NCBI RefSeq assembly: GCF_043290135.1
Contig: NC_134702.1
Location: forward strand, 80,691,817 to 80,755,816
Reading direction: 5' to 3'
Origin: Rhipicephalus microplus
Lineage: Eukaryota > Arthropoda > Arachnida > Ixodida > Ixodidae
DNA length: 64,000 bases
Shown one piece after another: positions 55,635-64,000 of the stretch. Both the position numbers and the translations under genes were made by a program. The notes below the pieces were generated by a model, which searched no databases, was not told the DNA's origin, and saw only the letters and a list, made by a program, of their open reading frames with translations. Within the stretch, counting starts at the first letter, position 1, and each line of letters starts with the position of its first letter.

Positions 55635-56969
55635 ATGACTACCAACGCCACTACATCGACGCCTTCGCTCCAGTTCAACTGCCCTGGCCATCCTAGGCTA
55701 CGTGAGCCGAAGGTCTTCAGCGGTGCGGATGGGACCGACGTCGAAGACTGGCTCGAGCACTACGAACTGGTGAGCGCCAACAATAAGTGGGACGAAGCCG
55801 ACAAGCTGGGCCACGTGATATTTTATCTCACTGGCGTCGCCGAATTGTGGTTTAATAACCACAAACACAACATCCCCACATGAAGCGTCTTCAAGACGTC
55901 ATGTGCTGAAGTGTTCGGTCGGCCGGCTGTCCGCAAGCAGAGGGCAGAACAGCGCTTGCGCGTCCGCTCTCAGCAGACTGGCGAGACCTTTACCAGCTAT
56001 ATTGAGGACGTCGTCGACCTTTGTCGACGTGTGAATGACACCATGCCCGAATCTGACAAGGTCAAAAACATCCTGAAGGGCATCGACGACGGCGCATTTC
56101 AAATGCTCTTGGCAAGAAATCCGAGCACAGTTTCCGAAGTCGTCAGCTTGTGTCAGAGCTACGACGAGTTGAACAAGCAATGCACTCTGACTTGGCAGCC
56201 TCAGCATGGTGGTGAGTCACTGTCCAGTTTCGACACCCTGCCGGACAATTCACCGCTGCTTCAACAAGTTCGAGCCTTCGTCCGCGAGGAAGTCGCCCGC
56301 CAACTTTCCGTAGTGCCCTTCACTCACGAGACCACCACCCGTCTACGTGCCCCGCTTCGCACTGCTATTTCGGAAGAGGTTGCTCAAGCTGTTCCTGTTG
56401 CGCACCACGAGCCGCCTCTATCCAGCCTTGCCCACTGCCAGCGTGCCGCGCAGCCGGTAGGCCCTCCTGTCACCTATCCGCCAGCCGTGCAGCCTGTGGC
56501 CGCGCCCCTAACGTATGCAGCGCAGCCTGTGGCTCCTCCTGTCGCCTGCTCGCAAGTGATGCAGCCTGTAGCAGCGCCGTTCACATATGCAGACGCTGTG
56601 CGTAGGCTTCCGCAACCACCCTACACCTCGCGCTCACAGCCCGCACACCCAGCTGCTTATACTGCACCTTGGGTGGCACCACCTGTAGCCAATTCTTGGA
56701 GGACGCCCGATAACCGACCGATATGCTACGCCTGCTTTACTCCCGGACACGTTGCCCGCTACTGCCGCCGTCGACCTCAGACGTTCGGCGACTTTGTCCG
56801 ATCGTCGCAACCCGGCAGCCAACCCTTCGCGCAATACGGGCCGGTCTCGTCACCTCGCTATGCCCCTCCTAACGACCCCGACTTCGTGACGCCGCACGCA
56901 CCCTCTCCTCGTCGGCGATCGCCCTCCCCAATGCGTCGCCGGCCTAGACCTTCTGACCAGGAAAACTAA
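55635..56969 (+). pseudogene. gypsy-2 gag: capsid and nucleocapsid
   Basis: The ATG at 55635 is the first in the long frame. The capsid part has 'KVFSGADGTDVEDWLEHYE', 'HVIFYLTGVAELWF', 'SYIEDVVDLCRRV', 'MPESDKVKNILKGI'. A Pro/Ala/Val-rich linker with loose repeats (56450-56640) leads to one CCHC knuckle, 'CYACFTPGHVARYC' (C-x2-C-x4-H-x4-C, about 56728-56769), and an Arg/Ser/Pro-rich tail. A single in-frame TGA at 55881-55883 falls at a position where this family usually has Trp; the frame is otherwise open for about 445 codons. Confidence 0.93.
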
Positions 56970-57004
56970 GCACCGCAGTTCAAGAGGCAAGAACTGCGCC
57001 ATTT

Positions 57005-60000
57005 TCGAACTGTCTAAGCCCTCGCCCCTCTCCTGCTAACGTGGTCGCAGTAACTGTTGAAGGTTATGCTACTTTCGCTCTTGTAGACACCGGCACCGCT
57101 GTTTCTGTTATTGCCGCTAATGTCTGCCGTGTATTACGTAAAGTCACGACGCTGCTTTCAGGACTGTCACTCCACACCGGAAGTGCACAGCAAGTAACGC
57201 CTCTCGCAGCCTGCACTGCAAGAGTGTCCATCGAAGGCTGTGTTTACACTGTGGAGTTTATTGTCCTCGCTGTTTCTTCGCATGATGTCATCCTCGGATG
57301 GGACTTGCTATCCCGCCATAATGCCGTCATCGACTGCGCACGCGCTGAAGTTGAGTTTTCACCCTTTTGTGATGTCCCATTACTTGACGCTCTTCATCAG
57401 CCGCCGAAGTTGTTCGTGCATGAAGACACCGATATTCCACCTGAAAACTTCGCACTTGTTCCACTTTCATGCAACGCCTACACTGACGCTACAGTCTTTT
57501 TTACGCCTTCCGATATCTTCACGAGTCGTCGAGCTCTGCCGCTGCTTTTCGCAACGATTGACCTTGCCGCCGGAAAAAGCAATATGTTCATACTCAACCC
57601 GCTTTCCACACCTGTCACTTTGCTTGCGGGGGAATGTCTCGGCCGCGTGCAAGATCTCGACCCTTCGCCTTTGTTTGATGTCCCGGATGACTACTGCGAC
57701 CACCCGAAATCACTGTCGGCCCTCGAGGAGTCGTCCAGGATACGTTTTCCAGCGCCATCGCCGACACCCTCACTCCCACCGAACATGCCGACCTGCTTGA
57801 TCTTCTGCATGAGTTCCGGAATTCCTTCGATGTGTCCCAACCTCAACTAGGCCGCACGTCGCAAGTCAAGCATCATGTTGACACCGGCCTACACCAGCCA
57901 CTGCGTCAAAGACCATACCGTGTCTCCACTGAAGAGCGCCGCGTCATCAACGATCAAGTCGAAGATATGCTTTGTAGAGACGTCATTCGACTATCTCACA
58001 GTCCCTGGGCGTCTCCTGTCGTCCTGGTGCGTAAGAAAGACGGATCTATCCGATTTTGCGTAGACTATCGTCGTTTGAATAAGATAACCCACAAGGACGT
58101 ATATCCTTTGCCGCACATTGATGACGCCATTGACACCCTTCACGGAGCGGAATTCTTCTGGATTTGCGGTCTGGCTACTGGCAAGTTCCAATGGCTGAAG
58201 CCGATCGCCAAAAAACTGCATTTATTACACCTGACGGACTATACGAGTTTAACGTCATGCCGTTTGGGCTTTGTAACGCACCCGCCACGTTTGAACGACT
58301 TATGGATAATACGCTACGTGGCCTCAAGTGGAATATGTGCCTTTGCTACCTCGACGATGTCGTGGTTTTCTCGCACGACTTTCCTACGCACCTCCTTCGC
58401 CTCAGGCAGGTTTTGACTTGTCTGACCAACGCTGGCCTGCAGTTTAACGTGAAAGATTTCCGTTTCGCTGCACGCGAGCTCGTCATCCTAGGCCACATCG
58501 TGTCGAAGCACGGTGTATTACCTGACCCAGCAAAACTTCGAGCAGTCGCAGAATATCCCAAGCCGACGACGATGAAGGAACTTCGCAGTTTTGTAGGCCT
58601 ATGCTCATATTTCCGGCACTTTGTTCGTAATTTTGCATCCATTATGTCACCATTAACCCAGCTTCGTCGCGGTGACGTGAACCTCTCCTCCTGGTCCCCT
58701 GCATGTGACGTTGCCTTCACTACTCTGCGCCGTCTGCTCACCTCGCCACCTATTCTTCGCCACTTCGACCCGACGGCTCCTACCGAAGTGCACACCGACG
58801 CCAGCGGCGTCGGGCTAGGTGCTGTCCTCGCCCAACGAAAACCCGGCTATTCAGAATACGTTGTAGCCTACGCTAGCCGCACTCTGACGAAAGCCGAAAC
58901 TAATTACAGCGTGACAGAAAAAGAGTGTTTGCCTCTGGTATGAGCGCTTGGAAAGTTCCGGCCGTACTTATACGGCCGCCCATTCAATCTAGTAACTTAT
59001 CACCACGCGCTTTGCTGGCTCTCCACGCTGAAAGACCCCTCTGGCCGCCTTGCGCGATGGGCACTCCGCATCCAGGAGTACGACATTCGCGTCGTATACT
59101 GCTGTGGACGCAAACACTGTGACGCTGACGCCCTGTCCCGCTCACCTTTGCCACCAGATCCGACGTGCGGAAACACGTGCCTCCAGTACTTGTCATCGTT
59201 AAATCTTGACTCAATTTCCACCGAACAACGTCGTGACCCGTGGATCGCTTCTCTTCTCGAATATCTATCCGGTACGCCCAACCTTCCGGTATCTCGATCC
59301 CTCCGACGTCAAGCTTTCCATTTTGCCATCCGCGATCAACTTCTCCATCAACGCAACTACTCTCCTAATGGCCGCCAGTGGCTACTGGTCATTCCACGCA
59401 CTTTGCGATCGCAGGTATGCGCTTCTCTTCACGACGATCCACAATGTGGCCACGCCGGGGTGTTCAAAACATATGAACGCCTTCGCCATCGCTATTACTG
59501 GTGCGGCATGTACAATTTCGTACGCAAATTTGTGCAGTGCTGTCCTGACTGCCAGCGACGCAAATCAACACCGCTACGTGCTACTGGCGAATTGCAGCCA
59601 CTTCCGTGCCCTGCCAAGTCTTTTGATCGCGTTGGCGTTGACCTCTACGGCCCCCTTCCATTGACATCAGATGGCAATCGGTGGATTATAGTGGCGGTCG
59701 ACCATCTAACACGCTACGCCGAAACAGCCGCTTTACCGAGCGCTACCGCTCAGGATGTCGCCTCTTTCATTTTATGTCAATTTATCCTTCGACATGGCGC
59801 ACCTCGAGAGCTCCTTAGTGACAGAGGCCGTGCTTTTCTCTCCGCGGTCGTCGAAGCTCTGCTTTCGGAATGCCATGTCATTCATCGGAAAATGACAGCA
59901 TACCACCCGCAGACTAATGGGCTAACGGAACGGTTTAACCGCACGCTGGGTGATATGCTCTCAATGTACGTGGCATCTAATCATAGCAGCTGGGACCGTG

Positions 60001-60491
60001 TTCTCCCATACGTGACATTTGCATACAATACTGCAATACAAACAACCACGGGATTTTCACCTTTCTTTCTTCTTTATGGACGTGACCCTTCCCATACAAT
60101 TGATACTCTACTTCCCAACCGTCCTGATGCTTCCGAATGTCCACCTATCTTCGATGCTGCTCGACAAGCCGAAGAGTGCCGCCAGCTCGCCCGTGCGTTC
60201 ACCTCGGACGAGCAGCAACGCCAGAAAGAAAACCGTTGCACCTCTATTCCGGATCCCAACTATGCCCCAGGGTCTCTCGTGTGGCTTGCCATCCCATACC
60301 AAACTCCGGGACTCTCATCAAAACTTGTCCCCCGGTACGAGGGGCCTTACACCGTTTTAGAGAAAACCTCTCCGGTTAATTACCTAATTGAGCCAGTTTC
60401 CCGATCGGATGACATGCGCCGGTGTGCACGTGACATCGTCCATGTTTCCCGCCTAAAACCGTATCATGAGCTTCTCCCTGAAACTTCTTAG
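57005..60491 (+). pseudogene. gypsy-2 pol: protease, RT, RNase H, integrase
   Basis: Protease (from about 57040, -1 frame relative to gag) has 'FALVDTGTAVSVIA' and 'VILGWDLLSRHNAVIDC'. A frameshift near 57735 leads to RT: 'LRQRPYRVSTEERRVI', 'RFCVDYRRLN', '[13 protein letters not shown]'. A small deletion near 58156 shifts frame again, then 'RSGYWQVPM', 'YGLCNAP'-type residues and catalytic 'CYLDDVVVF' follow. RNase H begins '[15 protein letters not shown]'; a TGA at 58941-58943 interrupts it in frame. Integrase (59148-60491) has an HHCC finger ('[18 protein letters not shown]', 'CCPDCQRRK') and an intact Asp/Asp/Glu set ('GVDLYGPLP', 'LLSDRGRAF', 'TERFNRTL'). The C-terminus ends '[17 protein letters not shown]'. 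Confidence 0.94.
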
Positions 60492-60514
60492 GTCGTCAGG
60501 AGGGCTCTTTTTTC

Positions 60515-60526
60515 AGCGGGGGCGAT
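60515..60526 (+). other. gypsy-2 polypurine tract
   Basis: 'agcgggggcga' directly before the 3' LTR, in the usual position for priming plus-strand DNA. Confidence 0.6.
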
Positions 60527-60673
60527 TGTGAAGAAGAAGATGTGCCTGCAGCAAGCAGCATCGCCAATGCCCGGCTCTCTCGGCTCGTGCTTCGGTTCGT
60601 TGCGGTGCCGATCGTTGGACGGTTCTTCACGCTGTCTCGTCGCTGTCTTTAACGGCTAATAAACCTCCTCACA
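60527..60673 (+). repeat. gypsy-2 3' LTR
   Basis: 147 bp, the same ends as the 5' LTR. Four substitutions against the 5' copy, all in the middle third. Confidence 0.95.
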
Positions 60674-60677
60674 GGCT

Positions 60678-62436
60678 ATATGAACAAACAAAGGGGGGGG
60701 GGGTTCATTCACAGTGTGGGGTAACGTCTTTGCATTCACCTGAGAGGACAGTTTGCTCTCGTGCTCAAGAACAATACAGCACAAAAAGGACATGTTTCTA
60801 AAGAAGAAAAGAAAAGGAAAATACACACTGCGATGTCACAGTGGTACAAGCTCTGGCCCACCTCCTCAATAGGAAAGGAAAGGCATGGACACTGTGTTGT
60901 TCTTTACAATAATGAATCACGTAGAACATCGTCCGAGGAAAGCCTCCTCTCGCAGCATAACTAGTTCTGCGTTGAGATGCATAAGCATTACGTTTTTAGC
61001 CGATGTAGCAGAGAAAACATGGCTTTCTTAGGGCGTCCCCTCAGGCGGGTCAGTCCCCTCCACTTCCATAAGACGAAGGCTCCGATAGCCATTAAGAGTT
61101 CGACAAAGTTATCCCTGTGGCTAGACTTCCTCTGCATACTTATTTGGAACATACTGGTAACCATGCGCCAAAAGGTGTGTTCTACAGTACATTCATGAAA
61201 AACATAATTCAGCGTTTCGAAGCGGCCGCATTGCGGACATGTGGCGGAGGGCGCCACGCCCCACGCCACAAGGCGGTCGGGTGTCGGTAGAGCCTCCCAT
61301 TGCCTAAGCCAGTTGAAATCAAGAACTTCGGAGGGCAGGGACGTATTTCTAAAATTCCAACGTCTTCTCGCGCGGCATTTCCGGCGCTGTTCGTTAGTTA
61401 GACTTTTTAATGCTAGTTGTTCTCGCAAGTTGGTGGGAGTCATTTTCATCAGTTGTTGAACTGCAAAATTATTTCGCCATTGTTGCAAAGATTTTATCAC
61501 GTGCGTGTAATACGCCGGTGGCTGTTCAGCAGCTTGTCCCGTTTCAGTTGTTAAACCAAAATGCCTTCTAAAGGTACCTAGCAGATACACTACGACTTGC
61601 CTGCCTTGTTATGATGAGTTCTCTAAAAGTGCCCAGGTATTTTGAGAGCCAACGTGCGGCACATTACATCAAGGTTGGGTATACTGCGCCCTCCCCATTT
61701 TACTGGTAGGTGCACCAAGGCTCTAGCAACAGCTTCAGCGTGTCCTCCCCCCCCCCCCAAAAAAAAAGGAGCCGCACGCAGTAGCCACTCTCAGCAAAAC
61801 CCACCACTCTCAGCAATCAGTGATGGTCGAGCGATTCGGGCTACATAAAGTAGTGGCGCTTTTATGCTGGATTTATTTGGATAAGCTCTTTCAGTGAAAG
61901 GTAGTTGAAAAGTTCTGGCGACTTCAATGCGTCTGTCCACTTTGCGTTGGATCTCTTTCCTTGTGGTGCGGGCTACCTCACCAGTCGAAAGGAAAGCACA
62001 CCTAAGACTTTAACTCCACCAGGGAACTCTTCAATGTGCATTCAAAAGCACAATGCCTTGCTTTTTCCGGGATTAAGACGTGCTCCCGACAAGTAACTAT
62101 ACGAGTGAAATATTCGCAAAGAGACTCTGTAGCTATCTATGTTCCGAATATACAACGACATGTCATCGGCGTATGTCGCTACTTTCACTTCGCCCAAGCC
62201 TTGGAAAGGAAAGCCGCGTATCGAAGTGCATTTCTGAATTTGTTTCAATAATGGATCTATGCATAGACCAAAAGAGACGGAGAGTGGACAGCCTTGTCGA
62301 ATGCCCCTGCTTACTGCAATAAGTTCAGATGTGTGGCCATTCACTACTAATGACTTTTCTAAGTCAGTGTAGAGTAAGCGGATGACGTCGGTTAAACATG
62401 CTGGGAAGCCGTAACACTCCAGCACAGCAAAGAGAT
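60678..62436 (-). mobile_element. LINE-F: Tx1/L1-like non-LTR element, 5'-truncated
   Basis: The 3' end is at the left, next to gypsy-2, and the 5' side is cut by a SINE at about 62437. It contains a G-run (60685-60695) and a 3' untranslated part of about 300 bp. Coding pieces follow at 60988-61590 and 62042-62425 with a decayed link. The clade assignment rests on the C-terminal zinc domain described for the coding part. Confidence 0.8.
60988..62425 (-). pseudogene. LINE-F ORF2: RT palm and C-terminal zf-RVT domain
   Basis: 62042-62425 holds the RT palm: 'LVVNGHTSELIAVSRGIRQG', 'CPLSVSFGLCIDPLL', 'VATYADDMSLYI' (catalytic YADD) and 'LNPGKSKAL'. The connecting segment (61600-62040) is readable only through several breaks ('EFPGGVKVLGV', 'FFWGG'). 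The C-terminal piece (60988-61590) has 'PTPDRLVAWGVAPSATCPQC', then 'ETLNYVFHEC' and 'FWRMV', the zinc-binding RT tail typical of Tx1/L1-type ORF2 proteins. No endonuclease or N-terminal RT remains. Confidence 0.85.
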
Positions 62437-62590
62437 AACCCCACCGCGGTGGTCTAGTGATTAAGGTACTCGGCTGCTGACCCGCAGGTCGCGGGATCGA
62501 ACCCCGGCTGTGGCGGCTGCATTTCCGATGCAGGCGGAAACGTTGTAGGCCCGTGTGCTCAGATTCGGGTACACGTTAAAGAACACACTA
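62437..62590 (+). mobile_element. Ruka-type SINE, 3'-truncated
   Basis: Head 'ccccaccgcggtggtctagt', B-box-like 'gcgggatcgaaccccggct', body to 'gggtacacgttaaagaac', then an abrupt change. The 3' third is absent. It marks the boundary of LINE-F; the DNA to its right does not continue the LINE. Confidence 0.88.
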
Positions 62591-64000
62591 CACAGCTGCA
62601 GGCCTATATTGAAGTAGTTAAAACACCAATTCAAGTGTATGCAAAATATGATAGGTAAAAAGAGCCATATTCTACAAATTCCAAGACACTTTGTAAACAG
62701 ACGCTTGCCCGAGAGCACAAGGAAGTCTTTCTATGAAGAGCAAAAGACATTGCATTTCTTAGTGTCGTTATGTCTATCGCTGGATTCTTGACAACTCGAT
62801 GGAGATAAAGAACTTTGACATTGGGGCGAATGCCACCGTAGCAGCATAAAGCCAGTTGAGCAAGTTCATTCCCGTCCTCACTCACTTCTCTTTCTCATGT
62901 CATGGCCAAACTATACTACTATACTACTACATACAGCCATGCAAAGCTTTACCCTCTCTCCTATTCACTATTACAACGCTCATTCGTACGTTACTACTCT
63001 CCCTCGCCTCATTGTAGTATCATGCGACGCATGTCTATGCCAGGCTATACCTTCTTAGCCCATGCCTGCTTTCTGTGCCGCATACCGACTGAGTCTTTCA
63101 TCTAAGTAATTAACGTTACTTCGAGCATAACGAGCTTTGCTATTTAAACCATAGACACCTATTGTCTCCATAGCGTTTCGGACAAAGACTTCAGTGAGCC
63201 ATATGTGACGGTTGATCCCACATAAGAGAACCCTCTGCGTTAGCACACTAAGGTTAATACTACATCTGAACATCAGGGGCTAGCCTTGGGCACTCAGGTA
63301 CACATTCGCAAGCCACACACTGAAAGGCACACGTAAAGGGAGTTATTTTTATATGAAAGATCTACATTTCTGCTATTTTCAACCTCTTCAAACTCATTGC
63401 TCTCCCTTTTTGCAAAAAATGTTGCACGAGATTTCACACAAAACTTCGTGATTAGGCTGAAACTATCACTGATACATCCCCAAATACTTTGAAACCCTCC
63501 TAATATCAGTTTGACCGCTCTTTTCATTCCGCTTCACCAACGAGAGGCATGCATTACGGAGGAACGTGCACGCCATCCATACCATTTCCACATGCTCACC
63601 CTTGTGCTTTCTTTCGACAAAAGGGATCGCCATAGGACAAAGGATTGAAAGAAACCCCAGAACAAAGAAGACTCTGAGCCTGAAATGCACTAAGGAAACC
63701 CTTCATTCTTTCGCGTGCAACGTACACGGATGGCAGTATTGAACGCGCTAGGACGTGCTTGCCGGGATAAGGTTGAGTCAGAGGTAACGAGCGAGAACGG
63801 TGGGGAACTTACGAGTTCTGGGACAAAGAGTGCCAGCGCACAATGTGGAGAGAGGGGGGATAAGGCAAGAGCTTTACACTGTACAACCAACTGGAAGACA
63901 GAAAGGAAGAGCCGAAGTAGAAAGCAAAGATGAAGGGTAGATTTCGTAAAGATAAAAACGTAAGAATGAAAACAAGGAAGGTTTCCTAAGCACAAGTGCT
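62591..64000. other. No recognisable gene
   Basis: Short frames on both strands without family resemblance. No tandem array or tRNA. This may be host intergenic DNA or an unknown repeat. Confidence 0.45.

Larger units (their letters stand above)
55383..60673 (+). mobile_element. Ty3/gypsy LTR retrotransposon 'gypsy-2'
   Basis: A structurally complete plus-strand element with 5' LTR, PBS, gag, pol and 3' LTR, flanked by a 4-bp duplication GGCT (55379-55382 and 60674-60677). The LTRs differ by four substitutions in 147 aligned bases and one 35-bp indel. It is much younger than gypsy-1. Coding damage is limited to two in-frame TGA codons and two frameshifts. No env-like frame. The sequence to its right (60678 on) belongs to LINE-F, so it probably landed in the 3' region of that element. 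Confidence 0.95.

Noticed and set aside
55383..60673. Endogenous retrovirus with an envelope gene
   Set aside because: gypsy-1 and gypsy-2 end after integrase with no env-like frame before the 3' LTR, so they are retrotransposons and not env-bearing errantivirus-type elements.

Overview
This window is eukaryotic and almost certainly from a hard tick (Ixodida). The strongest pointer is the repeated tRNA-derived SINE (body 'ggctgctgacccgcaggtcg', tail 'gtgcacgttaaagaacccca', ending near an ATC/ATT-rich tail), which I recognise as the abundant ixodid SINE of the Ruka type. I-clade-like LINEs, Ty3/gypsy and BEL/Pao elements, a mariner relic and long TATC/TCCG arrays fit a large, repeat-rich chelicerate genome. 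I could not support a single intact host gene or host exon. Every protein-level signal I can defend comes from a transposable element, and nearly all are broken by stops or frameshifts.

Layout. 1-15.4 kb is mostly anonymous DNA with a SINE nested in a SINE (1.75-2.24 kb), several copies of a composite repeat built around a degenerate TCCG/TCCA minisatellite (VNTR element), a ~120-bp-arm inverted repeat (3.26-3.76 kb), a mariner transposase relic (7.25-7.62 kb) and a GATA microsatellite. 15.6-23.5 kb is a deep nest: a satellite array is split by a SINE, which is split by a minus-strand Ty3/gypsy element (gypsy-1, 16583-22756), whose gag holds a LINE 3' end and whose 5' LTR holds a 472-bp insertion that itself contains a SINE. 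23.5-29.2 kb is a minus-strand LINE (LINE-C) that splits a VNTR element.

30.9-43.1 kb is a second nest. A plus-strand LINE (LINE-A) is interrupted in its ORF2 C-terminus by a DNA transposon with ~35-bp terminal inverted repeats and a THAP-domain gene (35460-42899). That THAP gene is interrupted after its first five codons by a nearly full-length minus-strand LINE (LINE-B, 35645-40969) flanked by a 12-bp target-site duplication.

44.8-45.9 kb is a candidate composite element with a 225-bp TATC array and a tRNA-Asp-like segment. 47.7-48.0 kb is a SINE with a perfect 15-bp duplication. 49.8-51.9 kb holds a decayed gypsy pol fragment (gypsy-3) followed directly by the 5' end of a BEL/Pao element. 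53.6-54.6 kb is a LINE 3' fragment. 55383-60673 is a plus-strand Ty3/gypsy element (gypsy-2) with both LTRs, PBS, gag-pol and 4-bp TSD; its LTRs differ at only four aligned positions plus one 35-bp indel. 60.7-62.4 kb is a Tx1/L1-like LINE fragment truncated by a SINE. The last 1.4 kb has no recognisable gene.

The elements do not form a pathway. They record successive insertions, and the order can be read from which element interrupts which. The items most likely to be undescribed are the VNTR composite element family, the THAP/TIR transposon and the TATC/tRNA-Asp composite element.
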